Below are positions 17,910-26,195 of a stretch of DNA of 64,000 nt, piece after piece. The stretch's first letter is position 1. The number at the start of each line of letters is the position of its first letter. The DNA is from Rhodobiaceae bacterium (GTDB lineage: Bacteria; Pseudomonadota; Alphaproteobacteria; Parvibaculales; Parvibaculaceae): assembly GCA_003330885.1 (NCBI GenBank), contig CP030277.1, positions 744,001 through 808,000 of the forward strand, read 5' to 3'. The notes under the pieces were generated by a model. It searched no databases. It was given only the letters and a program-made list of their open reading frames with translations, and was not told where the DNA came from. Made by a program: the position numbers and the translations under genes.

Positions 17910-19199
17910 ATGCGTAGAGACCCATTCATCAAGATTGATCAGCTGATCGCTCGCTGGGCGAGAGGCCTGGCAGCGCCTGTATTGGCGTGCCTTCTCGTTG
18001 TGAGTGGCTTGGGGCTGGCAGGGCCCGCAGTAGCTGAAGGGCCGGCAGTGACGAGCGCCAAAGCGCTTGTCTCAAACCTGCGCCTTGGTGAGCAGGGCGA
18101 TGTGACCCGGCTCGTTATCGATTTTGGCCAGGGCACAAGTGTTCCCCAGAACGTTTTCACCCTGGCAGATCCCTACCGCGTGGTAATCGATCTGCAGGAT
18201 GTCAATTTTCAGTTGCCCGCGGAAGCAGGCAAGACCGGACGAGGACTGGTTACCGGTTTTCGGTACGGACAGTTTCAAGAGGGCCTCTCCCGCATCGTGG
18301 TCGATGCAACAGGGCCAGTAAAAATCTCCCGTCATTTTGCCTTGCCGGCTCAAAGCGGCTTTGGGCATCGCGTCGTTGTGGACTTGCAGGCAGCCACGCC
18401 AGCGGAGTTTGCGCAGAGCGTGGGCCTTGGCCGTCCGATCGCCGCGCCAACGGCCGCCGCGCCACCTGTGTCGACACCCAGAGAGCCAACAGCAGACATT
18501 GACCGGAAACGGGTCATCGTCGTTGATGCGGGCCATGGTGGTGTTGACCCGGGGACCCATGGTCAGTCTGGGGCGCTTGAAAAAGACGTCGTTCTGGCAT
18601 TTGCCAAAGAGTTTGGCGCGCAGCTGCGGGCAACCGGCCGCTACGAAGTTCATCTCACCCGCGACACAGACCGCTTCATCCCGTTGCGCGAACGGGTAAA
18701 CATCGCGCGTCGACAGAACGCTGACCTGTTCCTCTCCATTCACGCGGACGCCATTGACCGCCGGGGTGTGAGCGGCATGTCGATTTACACCCTGTCTGAA
18801 AACGCATCTGATAAAGAAGCTGCCGCGCTGGCTGCCAAGGAAAACAGGTCTGACGTCATTGCTGGGGTGGACCTGCACGGCGAGTCCTCAGAAGTCACAG
18901 ATATTCTCATCGACCTGGCGCAGCGCGAAACGAAAAACTTCTCCGTGCGCTTTGCCCGCACCGTTGTGCGCAATGCGGAAGGGGTGACACCGCTCCTTCA
19001 ACGTACGCATCGGTTTGCGGGCTTCCGCGTCCTAAAGGCGCCGGACGTTCCCTCAGTTCTTGTAGAACTGGGCTTCCTCACCAACCGATCTGATGAACGT
19101 AATCTCACAACCACCAGCTGGCGCCGACGCGTGGCGGGGGCGCTTGTGAAATCAGTCGACAGCTATTTTGGCGAGCGACTGGCTGAAGGCACGTACTAA
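17910..19199 (+). CDS. N-acetylmuramoyl-L-alanine amidase (AMIN + Amidase_3)
   Basis: Periplasmic zinc amidase that cleaves stem peptides from peptidoglycan during cell separation. The 429 residues comprise an export signal with a long n-region (to about 43), an AMIN peptidoglycan- or envelope-targeting domain (about 50-160), an Ala/Pro linker, and an Amidase_3 domain (about 200-425). Zinc ligands appear as His209 (VVDAGHGG), Glu224 (LEKDVVLA) and His278 (SIHAD), with the catalytic Glu in VLVELGFLTN. The layout matches AmiC-type enzymes. It ends directly against the convergent tetR gene with no gap. PBP1A is encoded 10 kb downstream rather than adjacent. Confidence 0.95.
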   Translation: MRRDPFIKIDQLIARWARGLAAPVLACLLVVSGLGLAGPAVAEGPAVTSAKALVSNLRLGEQGDVTRLVIDFGQGTSVPQNVFTLADPYRVVIDLQDVNFQLPAEAGKTGRGLVTGFRYGQFQEGLSRIVVDATGPVKISRHFALPAQSGFGHRVVVDLQAATPAEFAQSVGLGRPIAAPTAAAPPVSTPREPTADIDRKRVIVVDAGHGGVDPGTHGQSGALEKDVVLAFAKEFGAQLRATGRYEVHLTRDTDRFIPLRERVNIARRQNADLFLSIHADAIDRRGVSGMSIYTLSENASDKEAAALAAKENRSDVIAGVDLHGESSEVTDILIDLAQRETKNFSVRFARTVVRNAEGVTPLLQRTHRFAGFRVLKAPDVPSVLVELGFLTNRSDERNLTTTSWRRRVAGALVKSVDSYFGERLAEGTY

Positions 19200-19802
19200 C
19201 TAGGCACGCGCAATCGCGATGGCGGCGGCTTTTAGTTGTTCTGTGACTGCCTTCCGGCTCTTAGCCTGTGGGCGTCCGGGTGCTACGAACAAACCGACAC
19301 CTTCAAACATAGATGTGATGACGGTTGCTTTTGTTTCCAATTGTGATTTGGAATCATTTGGCGAAATCTGACCGATGATCTTGCGGACAATGCGTCGTTC
19401 GCTTTCATGCGCCTTGTTGACGGTGTCTGCGACATAGGCATTTCGCCCGGTGAATGCCCATAGCTCCCAGATGAGGATTGAACCTTCATCTGTCTGATAG
19501 TCGTCGGAAATATACTGAGCGAACGCCCCGAGTTGCTCTTCGGGCGTCTGACCGGGTTCCACCCTCTCATCAAGCCCGGCGACATAATCCTCATACTGTG
19601 CGTCGACGAGCGCGTTGATCAATGTCTCTTTGGTCGTGAAATAGTGCTGTAGATTACTCAGGCTCATGTCGAGTTTGGCGGCGACACGGCGCATTGTTAG
19701 CGCCTCAGCACCTTCATGGATCAACATCTCTCTGGTCGCCGACAGAATCTCCTCTGTGCGGCGAACGCCTTTGGCATAGGGCTGTCGTACGGCGGTGTTC
19801 AT
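19200..19802 (-). CDS. TetR-family transcriptional regulator
   Basis: The 200 residues have an N-terminal helix-turn-helix (about 12-58: ILSATREMLIHEGAEALTMRRVAAKLDMSLSNLQHYFTTKETL in pattern) and a divergent helical ligand domain. HYF in the recognition helix is typical. It is divergent from the Rieske oxygenase gene at 19938, with two direct-repeat motifs and a perfect inverted repeat between them, the common arrangement for a repressor of the neighbouring catabolic gene. Ribosome site is weak. Ligand unknown. Confidence 0.93.
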   Translation of the reverse strand: MNTAVRQPYAKGVRRTEEILSATREMLIHEGAEALTMRRVAAKLDMSLSNLQHYFTTKETLINALVDAQYEDYVAGLDERVEPGQTPEEQLGAFAQYISDDYQTDEGSILIWELWAFTGRNAYVADTVNKAHESERRIVRKIIGQISPNDSKSQLETKATVITSMFEGVGLFVAPGRPQAKSRKAVTEQLKAAAIAIARA

Positions 19803-19830
19803 GTCATTGGTCTATCTCTGGAAAATGGGT

Positions 19831-19880
19831 CGGTCAACCTAAATTGATTGACAAAAAGGTCATTTGACCTAAATTGAGGT
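19831..19880 (+). promoter_or_regulatory. promoter and candidate TetR operator for the Rieske gene
   Basis: ACCTAAATTGA occurs at 19837-19847 and again at 19867-19877, exactly 30 bp apart. Between and overlapping them is AGGTCA-TT-TGACCT (19857-19870), an inverted repeat. A plausible promoter is TTGACA (19848-19853) and TAAATT (19870-19875) with a 16-bp spacer, so a bound repressor would cover it. A related AATTGACA motif is found before the GST gene at 22028-22060. Confidence 0.55.
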
Positions 19881-19937
19881 TCTTGAGGTGTTGTCGCTGT
19901 GCCAAACAGTGAGACCTAGATACAAGGAGAGCACATT

Positions 19938-20999
19938 ATGTTTGTTCACCGCACATGGTACTGGGCCGGCTGGTCACATGACCTGAAGTCAAAACCAGTA
20001 CGCAAAAAGATCTTGGGGCGGCAGGTTTTGCTCTTCCGCGACTCGACGGGTCTCGTGCGAGCAATGGATGCAATGTGTCCGCACCGCGGGGCAGACCTGT
20101 CAAAAGGCAAAATCATTGATGACTGCGTGCAGTGCCCATTCCACGGAATGAAGTTCAACGTATCGGGCAAGTGTATCGAAATCCCTTCCCAGCCGGCTGA
20201 TGAGCGGATTCCTGCAAGCGCCCGGGTTGACGTTTTCCCAATCCGTGAACGTGACGGGATTGTTTGGATCTGGATGGATCATCAGGCTGTGCCTAGCCAT
20301 GAACCACCGGCTTGTGAGGTTTTTTCACCGGCAAAGAAAACGCATGCTCATCGCTATTGGACACGGCATCAGGAGGGCGATTTTGTGCTCACCGTAGAGA
20401 CGGCGCTGGAAGACAGTCACGTACCGTTCCTTCACAAGGCAACATTCGCTTTTCCCAAGGTTCGGGTGCCACCTTACAAGTTTGAACACCATGCCAATGG
20501 TCGCGGTTTCACCGCTCGATATGACAAAGCTGCGGGATGGTGGATCGACACGGGGCTACCGACCACCAGGAAACTGCAAAAGCATGTCGAGGCGATTGGC
20601 GGTAATCAAAAAGCAGAGTGGTTCATGGGAGGGCATGTGCGGCAGCATTTTGGTGGCGGCACCGTCGCCGGGATTTTTGTGACGCCAAGCGATGAACGCC
20701 ACGTCTGGTTCGCGATTGCTTCTGCCGCAGCAAACAATACGTTCGCTAAGAAGGTGGTCAACGCCATGGGTCTTTCCGGACTCGGCTTGATCGCCAACAA
20801 GGTCTTTGACGAAGATGAGGATGCGATCCGGGATCTCATATTGACAGACCGACCGGGCGGCCTGGAGCGGCCTGTCTTCCAGATCTCAGATGCGATCTGC
20901 TCGGAGTTTCGAAAAATGTATCGGCACTATTTGCGCCAAGAGGGGCGTGAATGGGCTGTCTCGGATACTCTCCATGAGCGGATAAATCAGGCTCAGTAA
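19938..20999 (+). CDS. Rieske [2Fe-2S] oxygenase, alpha-subunit type
   Basis: Non-heme iron oxygenase component of 353 residues. The Rieske cluster ligands are Cys47 and His49 (CPHRGADLSKG) and Cys66 and His69 (CPFHG). The mononuclear iron site shows LEDSHVPFLH with His161 and His166. The domain size is that of the vanillate/chlorobenzoate/steroid monooxygenase-like branch rather than naphthalene-type enzymes. AAGGAGA precedes the ATG. No ferredoxin reductase or beta subunit is adjacent, so electrons must come from a reductase encoded elsewhere. It is controlled, by inference, by the divergent TetR. Confidence 0.93.
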   Translation: MFVHRTWYWAGWSHDLKSKPVRKKILGRQVLLFRDSTGLVRAMDAMCPHRGADLSKGKIIDDCVQCPFHGMKFNVSGKCIEIPSQPADERIPASARVDVFPIRERDGIVWIWMDHQAVPSHEPPACEVFSPAKKTHAHRYWTRHQEGDFVLTVETALEDSHVPFLHKATFAFPKVRVPPYKFEHHANGRGFTARYDKAAGWWIDTGLPTTRKLQKHVEAIGGNQKAEWFMGGHVRQHFGGGTVAGIFVTPSDERHVWFAIASAAANNTFAKKVVNAMGLSGLGLIANKVFDEDEDAIRDLILTDRPGGLERPVFQISDAICSEFRKMYRHYLRQEGREWAVSDTLHERINQAQ

Positions 21000-21122
21000 G
21001 GATTGGTCCTAGACTTTGATGCTCTTCATCAGAAACACGATTATGTCGGCACCCATGTGCCTCGGCGAGCGGTACGCCGAAGGCACCTGCTAGGCGCGCC
21101 TCCGACCGACTTAGTTGCTCCG

Positions 21123-21974
21123 CTACCGTTGTGCTTCGGCTGCTAACACCATCATTTTGTACGCTGTCTCGTGTGCTGAATTCTGATTTTGTCCTGTAAC
21201 AAACCGGCGCTCCTCGTCGATCACTACATGGGTCGCAAAGAAGTCGAGAAAAGCCGATCGGCTTTCATAAACGGCACCAGCATTCCTGAGTTCTGTTTCA
21301 GGGTGCATCGGGGTCATCTTAATTCCCAGCTCTTCAAGCTGCTTGTTGGTCACGCCTGCAATCCGCCGTCCTGCAATCAGCGGCGCACCTTCTGTGTCGC
21401 GAGCATTGATCAATCCCAAAGCCCCGTGACACACAGACCCGATGATCGGTGTCTGGGCAGCATAAGCATCGCTGATTTTGTCCCCAAGCACTTGCGAGTA
21501 GCCGAGGTCATAAGCGGCGCCCCAACCGCCAGACATGAAGATGATGTCGTACCCGGCAAAATCGAGATCATCGATGCGTTTTGAATTGGTGACTTTCGCC
21601 TGGAGGTCAGGGTCATCCAGAAAACGATTATCCTCCGGGGTTTTGATCATGAACAACAAGGTTTGAGGGTCTATAGGAATCTCACCGCCTTTGACGCTGG
21701 CAACATCCACATCCATTCCTGCATCCAGAAACTTGTAGTAGGCGATGGTCAACTCGGATGCCATCACACCAGTTGGATCCCCTGTGGTTTCACCAGGCGC
21801 ATTCAGCACCCCATGGTTGGTGGCGATGACCAGAGCCCGCTTGCCGGAGAGATCAATCGCCTCACCGGGATAGGTGGGGTGAAGGCCTGCGGTATGGAGG
21901 AGCGTTGGCAGAGCAACCAGAAAGAGACCGACTAAAACAGCCAGGCAACCTGCGATAAGTCCGAGTTTTTTCAT
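21123..21974 (-). CDS. membrane-anchored DJ-1/PfpI (class I glutamine amidotransferase-like) protein
   Basis: The 283 residues begin with an uncleaved-looking hydrophobic segment (about 5-28), then a DJ-1/PfpI fold. The nucleophile elbow GSVCHGALGL gives Cys182 and His183, and Glu74 in MASELTIAYY is placed like the acidic residue of Hsp31/DJ-1 proteins. This suggests a chaperone, deglycase or hydrolase acting outside or at the membrane. It is convergent with the Rieske gene and divergent from the GST gene, sharing with the latter an intergenic region holding inverted repeats. Substrate not known. Confidence 0.85.
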   Translation of the reverse strand: MKKLGLIAGCLAVLVGLFLVALPTLLHTAGLHPTYPGEAIDLSGKRALVIATNHGVLNAPGETTGDPTGVMASELTIAYYKFLDAGMDVDVASVKGGEIPIDPQTLLFMIKTPEDNRFLDDPDLQAKVTNSKRIDDLDFAGYDIIFMSGGWGAAYDLGYSQVLGDKISDAYAAQTPIIGSVCHGALGLINARDTEGAPLIAGRRIAGVTNKQLEELGIKMTPMHPETELRNAGAVYESRSAFLDFFATHVVIDEERRFVTGQNQNSAHETAYKMMVLAAEAQR

Positions 21975-22027
21975 GGCGATATGCTCCGGTCAGGGGGTGT
22001 TCAGCAAAAATCTCCAGACATCTAGAC

Positions 22028-22060
22028 AATTGACATTTGCTATGTCAATTTAAATTGACA
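22028..22060. promoter_or_regulatory. operator-like inverted repeat between the DJ-1-like and GST genes
   Basis: AATTGACAT (22028-22036) and ATGTCAATT (22042-22050) are exact reverse complements around TTGCT, and a third half, AATTGACA, follows at 22053-22060. The position between divergent starts suggests one regulator serving both. The half-site resembles the AATTGA core in front of the Rieske gene. Confidence 0.5.
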
Positions 22061-22100
22061 CTAAGAGCGTCATTTGTTTTGCAGGTGAGGAAACCAATCT

Positions 22101-23258
22101 ATGTCTGAAGCCCCCTACACCCTCTATGGAATTTCTGGTTCGCTTTATACCGGGAAGGTGCGGGCTTATTTGCGCCATCACGGCCTGGCGTTTGAAGAAC
22201 GCGGCGCAGGGCATCCCGATTTTGCAGCTGAGATTGTCCCGAAAGTTGGGCGCATGATCATGCCTGTTGTCGTCGCAGCGGATGGTTCAATCCTTCAGGA
22301 TGGAACGGACATTCTTGACTATTTCGAACAACGAAATCTCGGCAAGCATTCGATCGTGCCGGAGAACGCTGTTTTGCGTGTTGTTACTCATCTGTTCGAA
22401 CTGTTTGGTGGCGAGGGCTTGTTGCGGCCTGCCATGCATTACCGCTGGAACTTCGACGAACATAATCTGCCCTTCATCAAAAATTTTTTCGCTGAGGCGA
22501 TGCCTGGATCTCTGAATGAGAAAGAGGCAGGCGACATGTTTGATTTCGCCAGCGGCCGTATGCGCAATGCCGCCGTCGTATTTGGCGTTGTGCCCGAGAC
22601 GATGAAAACCATCGAGGCGGCCTATCAGGATTTTCTAAAACGGTTTGATGCTCATCTGGCAGTGTCCGCGTTCCTCCTTGGTGGCCAGGCGACTATTGGC
22701 GACTATGGCCTGTTCAATCCGCTTTTCGCCCATCTCGGTCGGGACCCCTATCCGGCCGCGATGATGAAGCGAGTTGCACCGCGTGTTTTCAGATGGACCG
22801 AGCTTATGAATGGGCCGGAAACTTATGTGGACCATAGACGCGCGCAAGCCAATCAGGATCTGTTCAGTTCAGATGCGATGCCTGAAACGTTGAAAGACTT
22901 GATGCGGTATGTCGCTGAAGAATATCTCAGTGAAATTACAGCCCATGTGGTTTACGCCAACAACTGGCTGGCCGAGGGTCCCGACATTGAACCCGGCACC
23001 AATGGGTTGGACGACCCGGCTCAACGCGGCATCGGCATGGCTGAGTTCAATTGGCGCGGACATGAGATCAAGACTGCCGTGATGCCGTATCGTTTCTATC
23101 TGCTGCAGCGGTTGACGGATTGTTTTGCCCAAGCAGGCGAGGCAGATCAAAAAGCAATTCGCGAATTGTTTGCGGAGACTGGACTGGAAACCATGCTGGA
23201 CCTTCGCACGACGCGGCGTGTGGAACGGGCGAACCACCTGGAAGTGTGGGGGGAATAA
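22101..23258 (+). CDS. glutathione S-transferase family protein
   Basis: 385 residues. The N-terminal 80 or so form a thioredoxin-like GST domain: TLYGISGSLYTGKVRAYLRHHGLAFEE in pattern, then VPVVVAADGSILQDGTDILDYFE, the glutathione-binding region. The rest is an extended helical C-terminal domain with TIGDYGLFNPLFAHL, longer than the usual GST length of 200-230. GAGG precedes the ATG. It is followed 3 nt later by the dehalogenase-like hydrolase, so the two are co-translated in effect. In this context a detoxification or glutathione-dependent catabolic step is plausible. Confidence 0.85.
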   Translation: MSEAPYTLYGISGSLYTGKVRAYLRHHGLAFEERGAGHPDFAAEIVPKVGRMIMPVVVAADGSILQDGTDILDYFEQRNLGKHSIVPENAVLRVVTHLFELFGGEGLLRPAMHYRWNFDEHNLPFIKNFFAEAMPGSLNEKEAGDMFDFASGRMRNAAVVFGVVPETMKTIEAAYQDFLKRFDAHLAVSAFLLGGQATIGDYGLFNPLFAHLGRDPYPAAMMKRVAPRVFRWTELMNGPETYVDHRRAQANQDLFSSDAMPETLKDLMRYVAEEYLSEITAHVVYANNWLAEGPDIEPGTNGLDDPAQRGIGMAEFNWRGHEIKTAVMPYRFYLLQRLTDCFAQAGEADQKAIRELFAETGLETMLDLRTTRRVERANHLEVWGE

Positions 23259-23261
23259 GCA

Positions 23262-24212
23262 ATGGAGTTTCGTCGAACACCAGATGAATGTTTTGAGAAC
23301 CTAGCGGGCTATCCTTTTTCGCCAAACTATGTCGAGGTGTCTGACTTCGAGGGCGGCACCTTGCGCATGAACTATGTGGATGAGGGCCCGCGTGATGGGG
23401 AGCCGGTTGTCATGATCCATGGCAACCCCACCTGGTCCTACATGTGGCGCAAACTGATCCCGGTCCTCGCAGAGGCAGGTTACCGCGCAATCGCGATTGA
23501 CATGATCGGGATGGGGCGCTCTGACAAGCCCACAAAGATGAGCGACTACACCATAGACCGCCATGAAAAGTGGGTTGCGGAAGCGCTGTTCGAGAAGCTC
23601 GACCTCACCAATGCCCACTTCATTCTGCACGATTGGGGTGGGATCATCGGTCTGCGTGCGATTGCCGATCATCAGGACCGGGTGAACAGCATCATCATGT
23701 CCAACACGGGGATACCTGTCCTCGACCCAAGTGCGCCAATCAAAAAGATGGCACGGCCAGGGGCGGGCATGCTACGGGCATTTCAACTCTACGTGCGCTA
23801 CAAAAAGAACTGGCAGCATTGGAAGATGCTTTCAAAGATTGTGAAGTCCGACATGCCTGCTGAAGACGTTGCGGGGTTTGCCGCTCCTTATCCGGACAAG
23901 GCATACCTGACAGGCAATCGCCAGTTCACGCAGATGCTGCCCACGCGGAATGACAACCCAATCCTGGTCGAAAACTGGCACGCGCTGGAAAAGCTGAAGG
24001 CTTTTGAAAAACCCTTCCTCAACCTCTTTTCGGACAAGGACCAGATTGCGCCCAAAGGACACAATACCGTGCGCCCAGCTATTCCCGGAGCGCAATCGAT
24101 CGAGCCCATCATTTTAAAGGGCGGCAGCCATTTTTTGCTGGAAGATATTCCGGAAGCTTATGCACACGAGGTCATCCAATTTCTTAAGTCACAGCGGGGA
24201 ACCAAGGCATGA
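23262..24212 (+). CDS. haloalkane dehalogenase-like alpha/beta hydrolase
   Basis: 316-residue alpha/beta hydrolase. The features of haloalkane dehalogenases are present: HGNPTWSY (53-60) with the halide-binding Asn, the nucleophile Asp124 followed by Trp125 in LHDWGG, a catalytic acid Asp260 in FSDKDQIAP, and His290 in GGSHFLLEDIPE. The acid after the later strand resembles the HLD-I subgroup. Related Asp-nucleophile hydrolases include fluoroacetate dehalogenases and epoxide hydrolases, so dehalogenation is likely but not proven. The start has a GGGGG ribosome site. It overlaps the next gene by four bases. Confidence 0.87.
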   Translation: MEFRRTPDECFENLAGYPFSPNYVEVSDFEGGTLRMNYVDEGPRDGEPVVMIHGNPTWSYMWRKLIPVLAEAGYRAIAIDMIGMGRSDKPTKMSDYTIDRHEKWVAEALFEKLDLTNAHFILHDWGGIIGLRAIADHQDRVNSIIMSNTGIPVLDPSAPIKKMARPGAGMLRAFQLYVRYKKNWQHWKMLSKIVKSDMPAEDVAGFAAPYPDKAYLTGNRQFTQMLPTRNDNPILVENWHALEKLKAFEKPFLNLFSDKDQIAPKGHNTVRPAIPGAQSIEPIILKGGSHFLLEDIPEAYAHEVIQFLKSQRGTKA

Positions 24213-24826
24213 CGACGACCCAAGAACGCTCACTCGAAGGTTTGATGCAGGCTGCGCTTCCAGAAGGCGGGTTTTTCGCGCCAGTCTCCGACAATTATTA
24301 TATGGAAGTCACGGACCGTAGCACCGGGTTGGTTTGGATGAGCAGTATGCCCGTAACCGCTCAACAATATGAAGAAATGGAAGTCGAAGCCCCTTTGACG
24401 AAGACCTTGTTTGCACGAGGCTCCATGGACGCCTTTGCCTTTTTCCATTCGCCGGGCCTGCCTGAGCATCCGCTACGAGAGAGGGTGATTGCGGGGCTCC
24501 GCTGTATCAATGTTGCAGCAATGGGAAAAGTTACACCACCGACAGACCCACGCGGGCCGCTGGTGGCAATGGTTGAAAAAGCCCACAGGCTGGGTTTTGA
24601 AGCAGGGCGTACATTGACCATTCTGTCTCTTCCCGACGGCGACTATGTCGGAACGCTCGGTGAGCCTGATGCCGATGACAACATCGTGCTGCCGGATGGG
24701 GGCGCCCTAAAGAAAGTGTCGTTGACCTCTCCGCAAATTGTTGAATTGCCAAACCCGACGCGCTGCTTTTTCTGGGGCCTGGGCGATGGAGACCTGCGAA
24801 GCTTTCAGGGTCCGGTCACTTTGTAG
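24209..24826 (+). CDS. conserved hypothetical protein coupled to the dehalogenase-like gene
   Basis: I do not recognise the family. The 205 residues are soluble, with no signal peptide or membrane segment, and contain few cysteines. Its ATG overlaps the hydrolase stop (ATGA), indicating tight translational coupling and probably a shared process. Possible roles include a small accessory or binding protein for the substrate handled by the GST and the hydrolase. It ends 95 nt before the next gene. Confidence 0.7.
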   Translation: MTTTQERSLEGLMQAALPEGGFFAPVSDNYYMEVTDRSTGLVWMSSMPVTAQQYEEMEVEAPLTKTLFARGSMDAFAFFHSPGLPEHPLRERVIAGLRCINVAAMGKVTPPTDPRGPLVAMVEKAHRLGFEAGRTLTILSLPDGDYVGTLGEPDADDNIVLPDGGALKKVSLTSPQIVELPNPTRCFFWGLGDGDLRSFQGPVTL

Positions 24827-24921
24827 GGGTACCAAGTACCTTGCTGTTGGGCCTGGCTACTCTGACGCAGAATTTAATCTGGATTTTCGACTAAGAGCCC
24901 GCGCCCGGGCAGGAGTGCATG

Positions 24922-26004
24922 ATGGATATCACTGAAATTTGGATCGATCGAAAAGACTTTCGTAAGACGAAGATCGTGACCGGGCAATCAGAGTCCCTTG
25001 CCGACGGCGACGTTCTCGTCCGGATCGACAAGTTTGCGCTCACGTCCAACAATGTGGGCTATGCGCTCTCTGGCGATTTCATCGGCTATTGGGGCTATTA
25101 TCCAACTGGAGAGGACGGTTGGGGCAAGCTCACGGTCTGGGGTATCGCTGAAGTTGTTGAGTCACGCTCGCCGGAGATTAAGGTGGGCGAACGCCTCTAT
25201 GGCTTCTTCCCCATGGCCAGCCATGTTGTTTTGAAAGCGGGCAACATTAGTGACGCTGGGTTTACCGATGTGGCCGCGCATCGGAAGGACTTGCCAGACC
25301 TCTATAACCAATATCAGCGAACGGCAGGGGGACCAGCCTACCTTTTGGCACTTGAGGATGAGCGTTGCCTTCTGTTTCCGCTCTTCATGACAGCTTTTGT
25401 TCTGGCTGACTATCTCAACGACAACCAGTATTTCGATGCTCAACAGATATTGATTGGTTCTGTTTCCTCGAAGACAGGCTTTGCCCTGGCGCATTTCCTG
25501 GCAAACGACCCTGCGTTTGAAGGTAAGGTCATTGGCCTCACCTCTCCCTCAAATGCAGGCTTTGTGGAGCGCTTGGGAAATTGCGACCAGGTTGTTGTTT
25601 ATGGCCAGGAAGAAGCTTCCATTGCCAATGCACCCTCTGTCTTCGTGGACATGTCCGGCGATGGACCGCTGAAGAAAAAACTTCATGAGTTCCTCACCGA
25701 CGATATGCAAAAGAGCGTGAGTGTAGGCGGAACTCATTGGGACGCTGAGCGGGTCACCGATGAACTCCCAGGCTCACAGCCTGAATTTTTCTTTACACCA
25801 GCTCATATCGCCAAACGTGATGCTGACTGGGGAGCGGGTGTCCTGTTTGAACGGGCAAACCAGGCAGGGGCAGATCTGGGTGAGATTGTGAAGAAGGATA
25901 TTGATGTGGAGGTCATCAAGGGCGCTGAGGCAGCGCAGCAGATCTGGCTCGATATGCTCGACAATAAGGTCACAGCCAACCGGGGCATCATGGTGTCGAT
26001 CTGA
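24922..26004 (+). CDS. DUF2855 family protein (MDR-like fold)
   Basis: 360 residues matching the DUF2855 family: an N-terminal part resembling medium-chain dehydrogenases (ALTSNNVGYALSGDFIGYWGYYP in pattern, and KVGERLYGFFPMASHVVL), then a Rossmann-like half with IGSVSSKTGFALAHFL. It lacks the zinc ligands of alcohol dehydrogenases. The family has no assigned reaction. ATG 24922 is preferred over 24919 because AGGAG is then better spaced. It follows the hydrolase-hypothetical pair on the same strand and may be part of the same transcript. Confidence 0.85.
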   Translation: MDITEIWIDRKDFRKTKIVTGQSESLADGDVLVRIDKFALTSNNVGYALSGDFIGYWGYYPTGEDGWGKLTVWGIAEVVESRSPEIKVGERLYGFFPMASHVVLKAGNISDAGFTDVAAHRKDLPDLYNQYQRTAGGPAYLLALEDERCLLFPLFMTAFVLADYLNDNQYFDAQQILIGSVSSKTGFALAHFLANDPAFEGKVIGLTSPSNAGFVERLGNCDQVVVYGQEEASIANAPSVFVDMSGDGPLKKKLHEFLTDDMQKSVSVGGTHWDAERVTDELPGSQPEFFFTPAHIAKRDADWGAGVLFERANQAGADLGEIVKKDIDVEVIKGAEAAQQIWLDMLDNKVTANRGIMVSI

Positions 26005-26195
26005 CCCTGACCTGACCTTGATAATCCCAAACAGGATTAAGCCTTAGAGGCATCCATAGGTGAGGGAGACGCCTTCTGAATCTTCATTGCACACGAAGAT
26101 AAGCCCGACAATTCGGTTGTACGCGCTATACTCGGCACCATCGATAATTTCGGTTCTTTGGGAATTTCAATCAGCATTTTGGGGGAGCAAGCACG

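Noticed and set aside
17094-17972. GAGGCCTGGCAGC occurring twice about 0.87 kb apart
   Set aside because: Only 13 bases, one copy lies in the amidase signal-peptide codons, probably chance.
18072-18878. 268-codon frame antisense to the amidase gene
   Set aside because: Fully inside a well-supported gene on the other strand and shows no protein-family character.
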